Shown: positions 1-13,998 of the stretch, in pieces
How positions within the stretch are numbered: position 1 is the first letter of the stretch
Layout: each line of letters starts with the position of its first letter
Assembly (NCBI GenBank): GCA_000231825.2
Contig: JH720339.1
Coordinates: forward strand, 658,368 to 722,367
Reading direction: 5' to 3'
From: Tetrahymena elliotti 4EA
Taxonomy: Eukaryota > Ciliophora > Oligohymenophorea > Hymenostomatida > Tetrahymenidae
Length of the DNA stretch: 64,000 bases
Translations under genes and position numbers: made by a program
The notes under the pieces: generated by a model
Seen by the model: the letters and a program-made list of their open reading frames with translations, nothing else
Told to the model about the DNA's origin: nothing
Databases searched by the model: none

Positions 1-317
1 TAAACAGATTTATTCTCATAAGAAGACTCAATAGTTTATTTTATATCCTGATATATTCCAGCTAATGTTGACTTTAATTATTCGTTGTCTTGTTGCATAG
101 TTTGAATTTATTTAGCCATTTCAAAATATTGCTACGACAATTTCTTTTCCTACTCATTTCTAATTTAATCTTCTGACATAATTTAATCTTAAGTGTTAGA
201 GCCAAATATGCTTTTTAATGTTTGCTAAAACCCGCCTGCAGACTTGGTTTCTTATGGGTCTGCTCTTGTTAATCTTAAAACAGATTTTCTTAGACTTTAT
301 CTCAAAAATGATTTCAT
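1..317 (-). CDS. 5' end of a hypothetical gene, possible mitochondrial coiled-coil protein (partial)
   Basis: The reading frame starts with ATG at 317 and stays open to the window edge, so about 105 codons are visible and the rest lies outside. The first residues (MKSFLRQSLRKSVLRLTRA) carry several Arg/Lys and no acidic residue, as in a mitochondrial presequence. After about residue 30 the protein becomes polar and rich in Gln, Glu and Lys (SEDQIRNEQEKKLSQQYFEM), consistent with a coiled coil. Both TAA and TAG occur in frame as Gln codons. I do not recognise a family, and the mitochondrial location is an inference from composition only. The next gene upstream, NSUN2/TRM4, is on the same strand and ends 303 bp away. 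Confidence 0.7.
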
Positions 318-620
318 AACTTATAAAAAAAGTTTAATACTCTCTTAAATCTTAGTTTAACAGTATCAATATTAAATTAATATAAAAGATACAAAAAATT
401 AGCTTTTTAAAATTCTAGAAATCTTTACTTGATTCTTTATTCATATTTTTAGTTATTCTACTTTGCAAAATAAATTTAATTTTTTAACAAATTAAAGATG
501 AATTTTTTATTCCTTCATGAATTCATTAGTAAATTTGTATTAAAGAATAAAACACAATACAATATGTACATGATTGTAATAAAATTAAATTCAAATTTGG
601 ATGATAAAATTATAAATCAA
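318..620. other. intergenic, 303 bp
   Basis: This AT-rich spacer lies between the 3' end of the NSUN2 homologue and the start of the partial gene, both on the minus strand. It must hold the 3' UTR of one and the promoter of the other. I see no specific motif. Confidence 0.6.
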
Positions 621-3447
<2,827 letters not shown>

Positions 3448-4186
3448 TATAGTTGTTATAAATTAGTGTATATGTGTTAATAATAATGCTAATGCTTAAT
3501 AATAATTATATGATGAGTTTTATTTTAATCTTATTTCAAAGAAAAGTAATTTTGTATCCAATATAACTCATTTAACAATCTAACTAGACGATTTATTTCT
3601 AATTTGTTTTTTAAATTTATTCCTACAAGCAATATCAATCAGAAAACACTCAGAAGTAGGAATAACTTGTTTTCTCTATCTAAAATAAAAAAACATTTTA
3701 ACATTTCTTTTCTTTAATCAAAGAATTCTTTTATTTTTGATTCGAGATAAAAGATTTTTTTTATTAAAAAAAATAATTTTGTCAAATGAAATTTGAATTA
3801 AATTTTGATTAAGACTATTCTAATAGGCATTACTGATATAATTGAAAGAATAGAATAGATTGAGTTTCATAAATCTAATCATTTTAGATTTTCATTGAAG
3901 AATATTATTTAAATCGAAGATGATTCAGAAAATTAATTGATGTATTAATATATAGTTTCTACTTTAATTAGAAAGATTATCAAATATTAAAAGGTTTCAT
4001 CTCTTTTCTTTGATTAATAGAATTAAGCCTCTACAATAATTAACTTCTTGTAATTGTTTTAATCAAAAAAACAAAGGTAAATTTTTAATAAAATAGTTAG
4101 AATAGCAAAAGCTTCTACAAAATTTACAAATTGAGAAAAAAAATCAATAATTGAAATTTTTCAACTCATAACAACTGTGTGCGCAA
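3448..4186. other. divergent intergenic region, 739 bp
   Basis: This spacer lies between the starts of the NSUN2 homologue (-) and the USP-like gene (+), so it should contain two promoters. It is AT-rich with A and T runs. I found no ORF of note and no recognisable element. Confidence 0.6.
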
Positions 4187-7100
4187 ATGTCTGATTCTTT
4201 ATTTAAGTCTTAGGATTCTTTTTAAAATATCCTCCATCACTTTAGTGAAATGGGTTTTGATAAAAAGAATATTTGGGAAGCTTGGAAGATTACTAATCAT
4301 AGACATAATTTAATGTATAGTGAATTAGTAAAGCTCTAAAATGTGTAATTATTATTAACCAAATAAATTTGTTATGAAAATACAATAAAGGTTATTTTAT
4401 GTATCTAAATATTATTTATTAAAAATAGTTAAAGCCAAACTCCATAAAAAACTACTCTTAAAGAAAGTAAAGAAGACTCTCAAATTTAATAAGCAATTAG
4501 ACTCTCACTTAGATCATTTAATTCAGAAGCTAATACTGAAGAATATATTAGAAAACAAGATCATCCAGCAGGGCTTACTAATTTAGGAAGAAGTAAATTA
4601 ATATTGATTTGATTTCCTTTTAATCTTATAAAATAAATAAAATTTTTTGAAAATATTCTAAATTCTTACAGAATTTCATTATAATCTGTCTTAAGTTAAT
4701 AGAATAAATAAGTTTAAATATTCTTTTTAAGACACTTTTCTCATCAGAAAATTAAAAATACTTTTTGTTAACTAATAGCTTGTTATTTTAATGTTGTGAT
4801 TTAGACTCTTTTTAGTATTAAAGAGCTAAGAGATATCATCTTGAGCATTGATCTAAATATGAAATAATAAGAAAATAAATTAGTAGAAAATTCTTCTAAC
4901 ATAGATGAAGAGAGAGAAAAATATGTTAACCTTACAAAACAATTCTAAATTCTCTTTTCATGCTTATTGGAAGGTTAAAAATCTTTCCAAAGCCCAAGAG
5001 AGCTATTCGAAAGCTTAAGGGAATTCAATGGAGAAGTTTTTAAGATTGGTGAAGAAAATGACTTTTGGGAATTTTAAAATTCTATTTTTGAAATCTTAGA
5101 AAAAAGTTTCTCTAAATTATACAATATTAGTGAGTCCGAATTGAGGAATTTACCTCAATAGAGTGGCTTGTTTTTAAGCTAACTCATGTCAATCAGTCTA
5201 AAGAAAGATTTCTTTAACAATAACCTTGATGAAGAAATGAAGAAATAAATTGTATCATAACAAAAGAATTACAATCCTATGACTGATTTGTTTTATGGAA
5301 AAGTTTAAGAATGTATTACTTACAATGATGGCAATAGTGAATTAAAAAAGTTCAATGAATATGTTCAAGGAATAGTAAGCTTAGAAGTAAAGCATGGTGA
5401 TCTATATAAAGCACTTGAAGCTTCTTAAATTTTTGAGATACCTGATTATGAAATTTAATCTGTAAATCAAATAAAATAAAAAATTATTTTTTTTAAATTC
5501 TCAAAAATTTATTTTTGATTATTATTAGGGAGTTAAAACAAAGGCAAAGATTGAAAATAAATTTAAAAAAGCTCCTCAAATTCTTAATTTTTGCATCAAT
5601 CGTTTAGATTTTGATAGAAAAAAATTGAAAACTGTGAAATTAAATAACTAATTTTATTTTGAAAAAGAATTGAATTTAACCAATTTCTGTGTCTAAGATG
5701 ACTAATTGGAAGGTCATTTGAAAGGAGATGACTTTAGCAAGTTAGATAAATTAAACAGGTAGATCAAGAAAATTGAAGAAAAGCTTAAGTAATGCTAAAA
5801 TCCTGACTGTGCTCCCATTTAATTAGAGTCTTGCTTTGACAATATCTTATAATTTTTGAAGAAACAAGAGCAGCTTTAGTAGTAAGATGACTTCATAGAC
5901 TTAGATGAATACGAAGTAGTATTTTTAAAAAAACAATTTATTTCATAAATAAAACATTTTTTTATTTAGATGGAATTAGATTAAGCTTCAGGGATCTTTG
6001 GATTACTCTCATGTTCCCAAAAAGAATTAAAAACAACCATATAGATTCTCAATAACTACAAGAATTAAATAGCAAAGCAAACTGAAAGTCTTACAGAAAA
6101 ACTAGAAAAATTAAGAAAAGAGCGCTGGCAACTATATAGAAAGTCTAAAAAGAATATTTATGAATTATTCTCAATTTTAATGCACGAAGGAACTGCAGGT
6201 AATTAATTAAAAATATTTAAATTAGACAGACCTCTTTATTTCCTAAAAAATTTATTTTGTTCCAACATTAAATATTTTTCTAAATTGAGAATTTTAAATT
6301 TATCACTTTTTTTAATTATAAAATTAGATTCTGGCCATTACTATTGCTATATATGGAATGAGTAAAAATAGAAATGGTATAAATACAATGATAGTACTGT
6401 TACAGAAGCAAAAGAGGAAGATTTGTTATTTGAAGCGTATGGAAAGCCTGATTCTACAAAGAATGCATGCTGTCTTTTCTATAGAAATAAGATTCATAAA
6501 ACCGATTATTCTACAAATACATAGGTTCCTTCTTAGTTAAAAGAAATTGTTAACTAGAGAGATAAGGAGTTCTTTGATAATATTGATAAATAAAAAGTAT
6601 TAAATACCTTAGAACCGTTGAAAAGAAAGCTGTAGTAAGAGATTAATTAAAGATAGGCTAATATCTTAAAAAATAAAGATTCTCTTTAATGCATAATAGA
6701 ATTGACAAACTTTTAGAACTTCTTAATCAATTTAGAAGATTTTAAACACTACGGAGTAAGAGATGTTTTGATTTAATTGATTAAAGATTCTTAATTAGAA
6801 AGTATCAAAGAGGAGCTGAGAGATCCTAAAAACTTTGACTTTGGAGTGGAAGCTTTCTTCTAATAGATAGAAAAATATTGTAAAGTTCCTTCATATTTAA
6901 GCATGGTTGATTCTTAAATAAGTGAGTATTCTCTTTTGAAAGAGGCACATTAAAAAATTTTGTTTTGCTAAAAAGAATTTGAAATGATTCTCAAAAAATT
7001 CGAAAAAATTGACTACTACCCTGAAGTGATCAAAAGCTTAGGAGCAATTTAAATCAGTTTAAAAGATATAAATCCATACATTGCTAAAAACAGCTTAATT

Positions 7101-7767
7101 GCAATTCGCCTGTAACAAGCTACAAACTATATGCTTCAAGTTCAATTGTTAAAAGGTTGCTTTAATATTGATTGTCTTTTGTAAAAATAAAATACTTCAG
7201 AAATTATCAATTTTACAAATCTAATTGTAATTTGCTTGATGACCTTCTTCAGAGGAGAAGAAAAGCTGAAAAAGCAGATAGAATAAAATCTTAAATATAC
7301 TCTCAACTCTCATGGAACAAACCCAAAACTATTTAATGAATAGCTTTTCTAGAATTTCCGTACTTCTATTGACTAAATTCAAAAACTTAATTAATTGTTT
7401 GAAAAGAATGTACAAAACATGGTAAAACACTTCATAAATTTACAGTCAAACATTTTATTGATCATTTTATATTTATTTTACTTAACAGAGAACAGTTTTC
7501 ACCCTCAAGTACTCAAATGAGTAAATTAACTGGGGATCAGAAGTTGAATTAGTTGAAATGTCTACTTCTTTGCTTAACAATTGGGACAAGCAATTGACTT
7601 TACTTACTGTAAAATATTATTGAAAAAAATATTCTTTTTAATATAATTAATTTATTTAAAAGTTATGGAGAAATTTCTTAGACAAGATTTCCTCTTCCCA
7701 AAATAAGTTGATTTCTGAAGATGAAAGACTAAATCAAGAAGAGCTTTTATATGAGAAATACATCTGA
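4187..7767 (+). CDS. USP25/28-like ubiquitin-specific protease homologue, probably catalytically dead
   Basis: Nine exons join in frame: 4187-4344, 4429-4592, 4672-4694, 4805-5461, 5529-5915, 5970-6198, 6328-7421, 7489-7608 and 7663-7767 (978 aa). The N-terminus resembles a UBA domain (MGFDKKNIWEAWKITN), followed by a ubiquitin-interacting motif (EDSQIQQAIRLSLRS, about 68-82). The USP fold starts at HPAGLTNLG (about 98-106). It continues with FSIKELRDIILS, DLFYGKVQECITYND and the histidine box DSGHYCYIWNE (about 540-550) plus YKYND. The cysteine box, normally GNTCYxNS, reads GRKFHYNLSQ across the 23-nt third exon: both the oxyanion Asn and the catalytic Cys are missing. Splice choice at this microexon is the only uncertainty. 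Members with these changes bind ubiquitin without cleaving it, so a scaffolding role is inferred. The long C-terminal helical part resembles the USP25/28 tail in position. Confidence 0.85.
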
Positions 7768-8570
7768 AAAAGCCTTATTTATAATATATTATTATTTATT
7801 AAATATATATTTTTTATATGGAAATAAATAAAATTTTGTTCTTAAATAACTTAGGATTTATTTTAAAAAATCAATTTAAAATGACCAAATCAATTAATTT
7901 TATTAAAACTTAATAAAACATATTGTTTTATTTTAATTATTAAATATTAATTTGCCTTTTTATTTTATTCTCAATTTTGATATGGATGTTTAAAATAGTT
8001 TGGATCAAATGTAAAATCATTACTAGAACTGAGAAAAAAAACTCTATACATTTACTCACAATAGTTTAAAATAGTTTTTTTGCATTTTAAAAATAAAGAA
8101 ACCAACATTTTTGAGTTTTCTTTATTAATTTTAATACTTTTAATTAATGTATTATTAGTTTTTAGTTCCTTTAAATTACAATTTTATTGTTATTTTTACC
8201 AGAAAAGATATTAATTAGCTAAGCAAAATATTTAACAACTATAATTTTTACTCATTCAATATTATATTATAGTTTAGATAACCATCCTTTAACATCAGTT
8301 TTTTACTTAAATTAAAACCCAAATAATTAATGAGATAATAATGAATGACTACTATACTTTGTTAAATTTTATATTTAATATTATGAAAAATATTGGTTAA
8401 AAAAAATATTTGATTGTTTGATTGATTGATTGTTACTTATCCAAATAAATTAATTTATTAGCATAAGAAAAATAGTGAAAAAAATTGAAAGTTAATTAAT
8501 TGTTCTCTCAAAAGGTAAATTATATTAGGTAAAAACTTCAAAATAATAGTGGAGTGAGACAAAAAAATAT
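7768..8570. other. intergenic, 803 bp
   Basis: This AT-rich spacer lies between two plus-strand genes. It contains a short TTGA microsatellite at about 8410-8433 and many homopolymer runs. I see no coding exon. Confidence 0.6.
8410..8433. repeat. TTGA microsatellite
   Basis: About six copies of the tetranucleotide TTGA/TTGT occur in the intergenic spacer ahead of the Asn-rich protein gene. No function is suggested. Confidence 0.7.
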
Positions 8571-11464
8571 ATGACTTCAAACTACCAGTAAAGACGAAAT
8601 AGTTTAAATAGGTCATTACAGTTTGAGCAATAAGGGTAATAGTCCTATCCTGCTGATTTTATAGTGAATGAAAATGAAGTAAATTAAAATTATAACAGTG
8701 GCCATCACAATAGATTTGCAAGGATCGTACATAACAATTACAATTCTAATGCGCATAAGAATTCAATGTCTTACGATAACCACTATGCAACTTTAGATGA
8801 GTCTATATTGAATTACACTAACAACTCAAAGATCAATTAAGGAAATAATGGAGGTACGTATATTACTCCTATAAAAAATATACTCCTTTAAAAAATGAAT
8901 AATTTAGGAAATAACTTAACAACTTCTTCTAACAATAATAACTATTATATTTATAATAACAATATGGTTAGTCTATCTTTAGAACAGCCCAAGAGGATAA
9001 AGCCAAAAAAAAATAACTTTAAAAGTAGCTTAACACAAGCAGAAAAAGTATATAGCTCTTCTAGTAATAACAACAACAATAACATAAATAATATAGTTAT
9101 AAAACCAAATTAAATTCAGACTCATTTCACTTCTAAAGGTAATTTAATTATTTTATTTATAAAAATGCTTAAAAATAATAAAATACACTCTCTACATGAA
9201 AATGATCATATCAATTTATTAATAGTTTAGAATTACTCCTTTATATTTTACTCATTTAAAATTATTTTATTATATTTTTAGAGAAGAAAAGTAAGCTTGA
9301 TATTGAGAGTTTATAAAATAGAATACTTAACGAAGGTGTAAGAGGTTATACAGTTAAAGATTCTTTTAATAATATTGTTGTTAATTATGCACCTAACATT
9401 AATTAAATTATTCCTACAACTAAATCATCTGCTAAATTATCGTAAAACAATATAAAAAATGGAATTTAGTAAAATCAAATGCCATCCAGCACGAGATAAA
9501 TGAATCACTAACAGCAATATTCTAATAATTCTAAAGAGATTTTAGCAAACTTAAACAGATCAAATTAAAAAACAGAAGCTGATAGGTCCACAAATTTGAC
9601 AATTGCTAGTGCAAGTAAAAATAGTGAAAATTTCAATACAACTATGACAAATAATCGCTGCTCAAGTGTAATGAGCTTCCATGAGGAAGGAAATAACATT
9701 CAAAGTGGAGGATATACTAATTAAGTTTTGAATTCAGTCGATACATCTTCAAATATATTAGGAAATTTAATGGGAAGTGAAAATGAAAAATAATAATAAA
9801 AAGAAATGAAAAATTCAATCAATCCAACTAAGCCTCTTCAAATTTAATAGGGAAACTAAATATTTTTGAAGCAAAGTGAAATCAATTATATAAATTCTAT
9901 CAAATAAAAAATGAACTAAGGAGACAGCAATTAATCAGTAAGTGCTCGTTATTAAAGTTAGTCATAATCGGCAAATCAATAATAATAAAATTAAGATCCA
10001 AAATCTTTATATAATATACAAAGAAATAATCGATATGGAGAAATTACTAACTCAAATGGAGAGTAAACTTCAAAGAGCAACAACAGCATTAAATCAATTC
10101 TTACAGAAAAAAGGAAATACAAGATAGATGAAAATAAATAAATTTAAATTAATTCTATAAATATATCATATAATTAGCTTAATAGAAGTAACCCTTCTGC
10201 TCCAAACAGCTCCTCTTAGGGTTAAAAATTCATATTAAAAGAAAATAATCCAAATATTACATTAGATTCTTCTTTAGCTTTTGAGTGTCAGAAGATCAAC
10301 TTTGATAGCTATAACATTCATAATAATCATACAAGTGGAGTAGGCAGCTCTCTTTAGTAAGGTAAATAAAGCAATAACAGCTTGTATAGTTAATAGCAAC
10401 AAGTTATGAATAATAGATATAATCATCACATATAATTATAACTAGGAAATACTAATATACCTAGCACAAATAATCATACATCAAAATCAATAAATATTGT
10501 TAATAGAACTAGTAATATGACAACAACTACAAATTAAACTAATAATTAAAAAAAGAGAGATTTTACATATGATTCCATTCAATATGATTAATTACCTTCT
10601 CAGTAGCAAAATTAGTAACAATATAGTTTTATCTTAAATCCTAATTCTAGCGCATAATTTAATACTATTAGCCATAGTTCTGTAAATGGTGGTCTAAATA
10701 GCGGTAAAGGGAGCACAACTGGAGCCAAAAGGAAAAAAATTTAGATTCATTCTAAAGCCTTAAATAATAGTGTGAATAGTATAACAAACAATAACTCTAC
10801 AATTTTAGGAGTTGAATCAACTTCTTCTTCAATTGCAAAGCAAAAGACTCCAGACAATCCTGACCGCTCTGGAGTATCTTCTTAGTTACAAAAAATATAT
10901 AAAGTAACATCATCTTAGATATCTTAAAATTAAAATTTGGCATTCCTCCTACAAAAAGTAAAAGATTGCTTTTCCAGATTTAAAACAAGATAAGAGTAGA
11001 TAAGTAAAGGAGGTGTAGATAAATTTCAAATGGAATAATTAGTAAATAAGTATGCCTTTTCAAATAAAAGTAAATCACCAAATAGAATAAGTTAAAGTGA
11101 TCGATGCACACCATATGCTAAAGATTTTAATGGTCAATTTTAAAATAAATAAATTTCAGAAAAATAATAAATTTTCCTAAATAATTTAAACTCCGAAGAT
11201 GCTAAAAAAGAAGTTTATGAAATATCAAAATCATTAAATACAAATAATAGCTAAAAAAATAGTTTATTATCCAAACCTTAATAAAAATCTGTTTCTAGTA
11301 TAGGAAAAACTACATACACAACAGATGGTAAAAACAACCAAGTATCATATAAATATCATAAAATAGGATTTAATATTCTCCATAGGCTTTTTAAAAAGAA
11401 ATACACTTATCAATTTTTTATATAGCTAATAAAAGATTAAAATAAAAGCCATTTCTCATGCTGA
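8571..11464 (+). CDS. Asn/Gln/Ser-rich hypothetical protein
   Basis: Two exons, 8571-9138 and 9282-11464, encode 916 aa ending at a TGA. The first ATG after an in-frame gap was taken as the start. Composition is dominated by Asn, Ser, Gln and Thr with homopolymeric Asn runs (SSSSNNNNNNINN) throughout, as in prion-like disordered proteins. The only segment that looks ordered is near residues 740-800 (AFLLQKVKDCFSRFKTRQE followed by KFQMEQLVNKYAF), which could be a helical hairpin. There is no catalytic motif, signal peptide or membrane segment. Many Gln codons are TAA/TAG, so the gene would look shattered under the standard code. No family recognised; by composition it could be an RNA-binding or condensate-forming protein, but that is only a guess. 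It faces the RING-protein gene tail to tail. Confidence 0.75.
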
Positions 11465-11845
11465 ACAATTAATCCAAATAATTAAATTAAAATATAAGCT
11501 GAAATAAAAAGTTAAATTTTTACTAATTTATAAATTTATAAAACTATTATTAACTGAGCATGTAAATAATTTGTAATTTGTTTTACTGTATATATAAAAG
11601 TTATCAAGAAAGTACACTGACTTAATTTTATCAAATTCAAGATTTCATTTACAAATAAAAATAAAATTATTTGCTTGTTTTACAGCTATAAAAAATTTTC
11701 TTTAAGTAAATTTAGTTTTTTAAATAATTTTTATCCAAGTGATTTTTTTATCTTTTGAAAGTTAATTTTTAAAATGATTTATTTCTATTTATTTTGTGCA
11801 TTGGAGGAAGTTATGATCATTTTACTATGAAATATCTAAAATATT
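11465..11845. other. convergent intergenic region, 381 bp
   Basis: This is the shared 3' region of the Asn-rich gene (+) and the RING-protein gene (-). It is AT-rich and I see no gene in it. Confidence 0.6.
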
Positions 11846-13558
11846 TCAAGAGATATGGTCAATGTTGTTGCATGAATTTATTTTAGAAGAGCTATTAGAG
11901 GTAATCTAATTAACTTATTCTAAGCACTTGTTAAGTTTAAGAGCTTTAACATCAAAATAAGGGGCTAAGGCAATTGCTAATTCAAATTATGTTTCTCCCT
12001 TTTCATCAAGTTTATAATAACTGCTAAAATGGACATTCTTTTGGTATGGAAACTCAGATAACAAGTTTTTCAGGAGGACTAATGAATAAGGCCTAGAATA
12101 ATCTATGTCTGTATCTTCTTTAAGCTCTCTGAAGAAGTTATATTCTCTCTCAATTGATTCATCTGTATCAACTTTAAAATCAATATTTTCAAGAAGATAA
12201 GGTACTTAATCAGTTTAAGTCTTTTTTTCTACATAAACTTTAAGATAATTTCTAAAATACTTATAGATCATCAAATGGATAGATGCAAAATCCTTTTCTT
12301 AATCATAAAAATGAAAAATTCTAGTAAAACTCTCAAAAATGCAATTTGAATTTTCAGGTGTTACAATCTTTTTATTAGTTGAGTTAGATTGCTATTAGTT
12401 TGATATTGTGTGCTGTGAATTTTGAATATCTTGCATTTATTTATCAGTTAATGAAGGGATCTTTTCTAAAGAAGATAATTTATGCTGAGAAGAGGGCTTT
12501 TCATCTAATTATTCTAAGTTTATATTTTCATAGTAACGAAAGAACCCACTAATTATAGAGACTTCCAAATGGATTACTTTATGATGCTCGCTAACTTACT
12601 TGAAGAGTGATGGGTACTTTTAAAATGCAAATAAAAACCCTTTCTTTTGTTTTAACTATCTAAGAGTTTACTATTTCGAAATATACTCTGATATCCTATT
12701 GTTATGAATAGTAACAAGCTCTATATTTTCAGGTTCTACTTTTACCTTTTGCTTTAAGACTTCAAGTATTTTAAAAAGCTAAGTTTCTTAGCCCATTTAA
12801 ATATGATATTACATAGGTGTATCTGAAGAATCACAGAAAATAAAATAAATAGTTGTCAAAATTTAATGATTAGTGTCTATGTGCTCCATTAGAGATGAAG
12901 ATAGCATTTTTTATGAACAGTATTTGCAATTTGAAGTATTAAATTCACAATTTTCAATGTGCTTTAAATAGTTGCTATAATTGCATATTTCTTAGCATCT
13001 TTCATTTTCATTATCATTTCTGCTATTTGGGCATTTTATTACAATATTATCTAAGATGGCATACAGAAGGGGATTTTTTATTTTTTCAAATTTGATTCCC
13101 TAACAACCTGATAAGCATCTTTATTTACCATATTTCTCCCATTTTAAAATACATTGTCCACATCCATATATTGCACAGTTATTACATGCTAAAATAGGTT
13201 TCTGAATTAACCCTTTGCATATTGGGCAAATCAAAAACGAAATAAGCTCTTTAGCTTTATATGTAATTAAGCCTTCATCTATAAATCCTTTGTTATTTTA
13301 GTCATTCATTGTAAAATTACTGAGAATCTGACTTGTTTTATTAATTAAATTATTATTAAAACTTGATTCAATCTCAAAAAATTAGGAGTTTTTTTGCTTA
13401 TAAAAACTAAATAACTTTTTGATGTTTTTTATCTAATTGATAAAGGTTCTTTATTAACATACAGCTTTTACTAACTTACACAGATGCTTATCAATTAATA
13501 TTAAACAAAAAAAGGGAGTAATTATAATGATTTGAATTATCTAAAAAAAGGTTCTCAT
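11846..13558 (-). CDS. RING/TRAF-type zinc-finger protein, possible membrane-anchored E3 ligase
   Basis: The single-exon frame runs from ATG at 13558 to TGA at 11846-11848 (570 aa). A second candidate start at 13309 (MNDQNNKGF) would give 487 aa. A RING-like finger, CPIC-x10-CNNC-x4-CGQC-x11-C-x3-C, lies about 25 residues after that internal Met. It is followed by a TRAF-type zinc-finger arrangement (CPNSRND...CQEIC...HIENCEF...CKYC...H...H). This architecture matches ubiquitin ligases that use the RING to recruit an E2 enzyme. The finger has Cys where classical RINGs have His. If the upstream start is used, the extension is hydrophobic (FFQIIQIIIITPFFCLILI) and would anchor the protein in a membrane. 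The C-terminal half is unassigned, with a Ser/Gln linker. The gene diverges from the first giant paralogue. Confidence 0.82.
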
Positions 13559-13998
13559 TCCTACTCTTTAAAAATAAAATAATATTTAGAAATATCAATT
13601 AATTTTTTTATAATTGAAATAAATATTCATATTATTTATTTATTCTGAAAATTATTTCTTTATTTTTATTGGAAAAATATTTTAAATTAAATTGAATAAC
13701 AAATTAAATATTTTTACATTTTTAGAATTTTTTAAAACATATTTTTTTAAATAGCTAAAATCTTCTTGGAAAACACTTAACCCAATCTTGTTAAGTTATC
13801 TAAAATTTTAAATTACATGAATTTTTTTTAGTAATAAAAAAGGAAGAAAAAAAAGTTTTTTAAATAAGCAAAAATAAACTGAAATAATAATAATCTAAAC
13901 TTCTATCTACCAAATTGTAATTTAAAATTTTATTAAAAAAAAGCTTGAATAAAATAAATAGGTAAATAGACTGTAACAAAAGTAAAATTTGATAGAAA
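13559..13998. other. divergent intergenic region, 440 bp
   Basis: This spacer lies between the RING-protein start (-) and the first giant PAS-protein start (+). It is very AT-rich and should carry both promoters. No element is recognisable, and it is not obviously similar to the region upstream of the second paralogue. Confidence 0.55.

Noticed and set aside
8571..11464. Gene fragments separated by many stops (pseudogene)
   Set aside because: All internal stops are TAA or TAG, which encode Gln in this organism; TGA appears only at the gene end. The same reasoning applies to the other genes.
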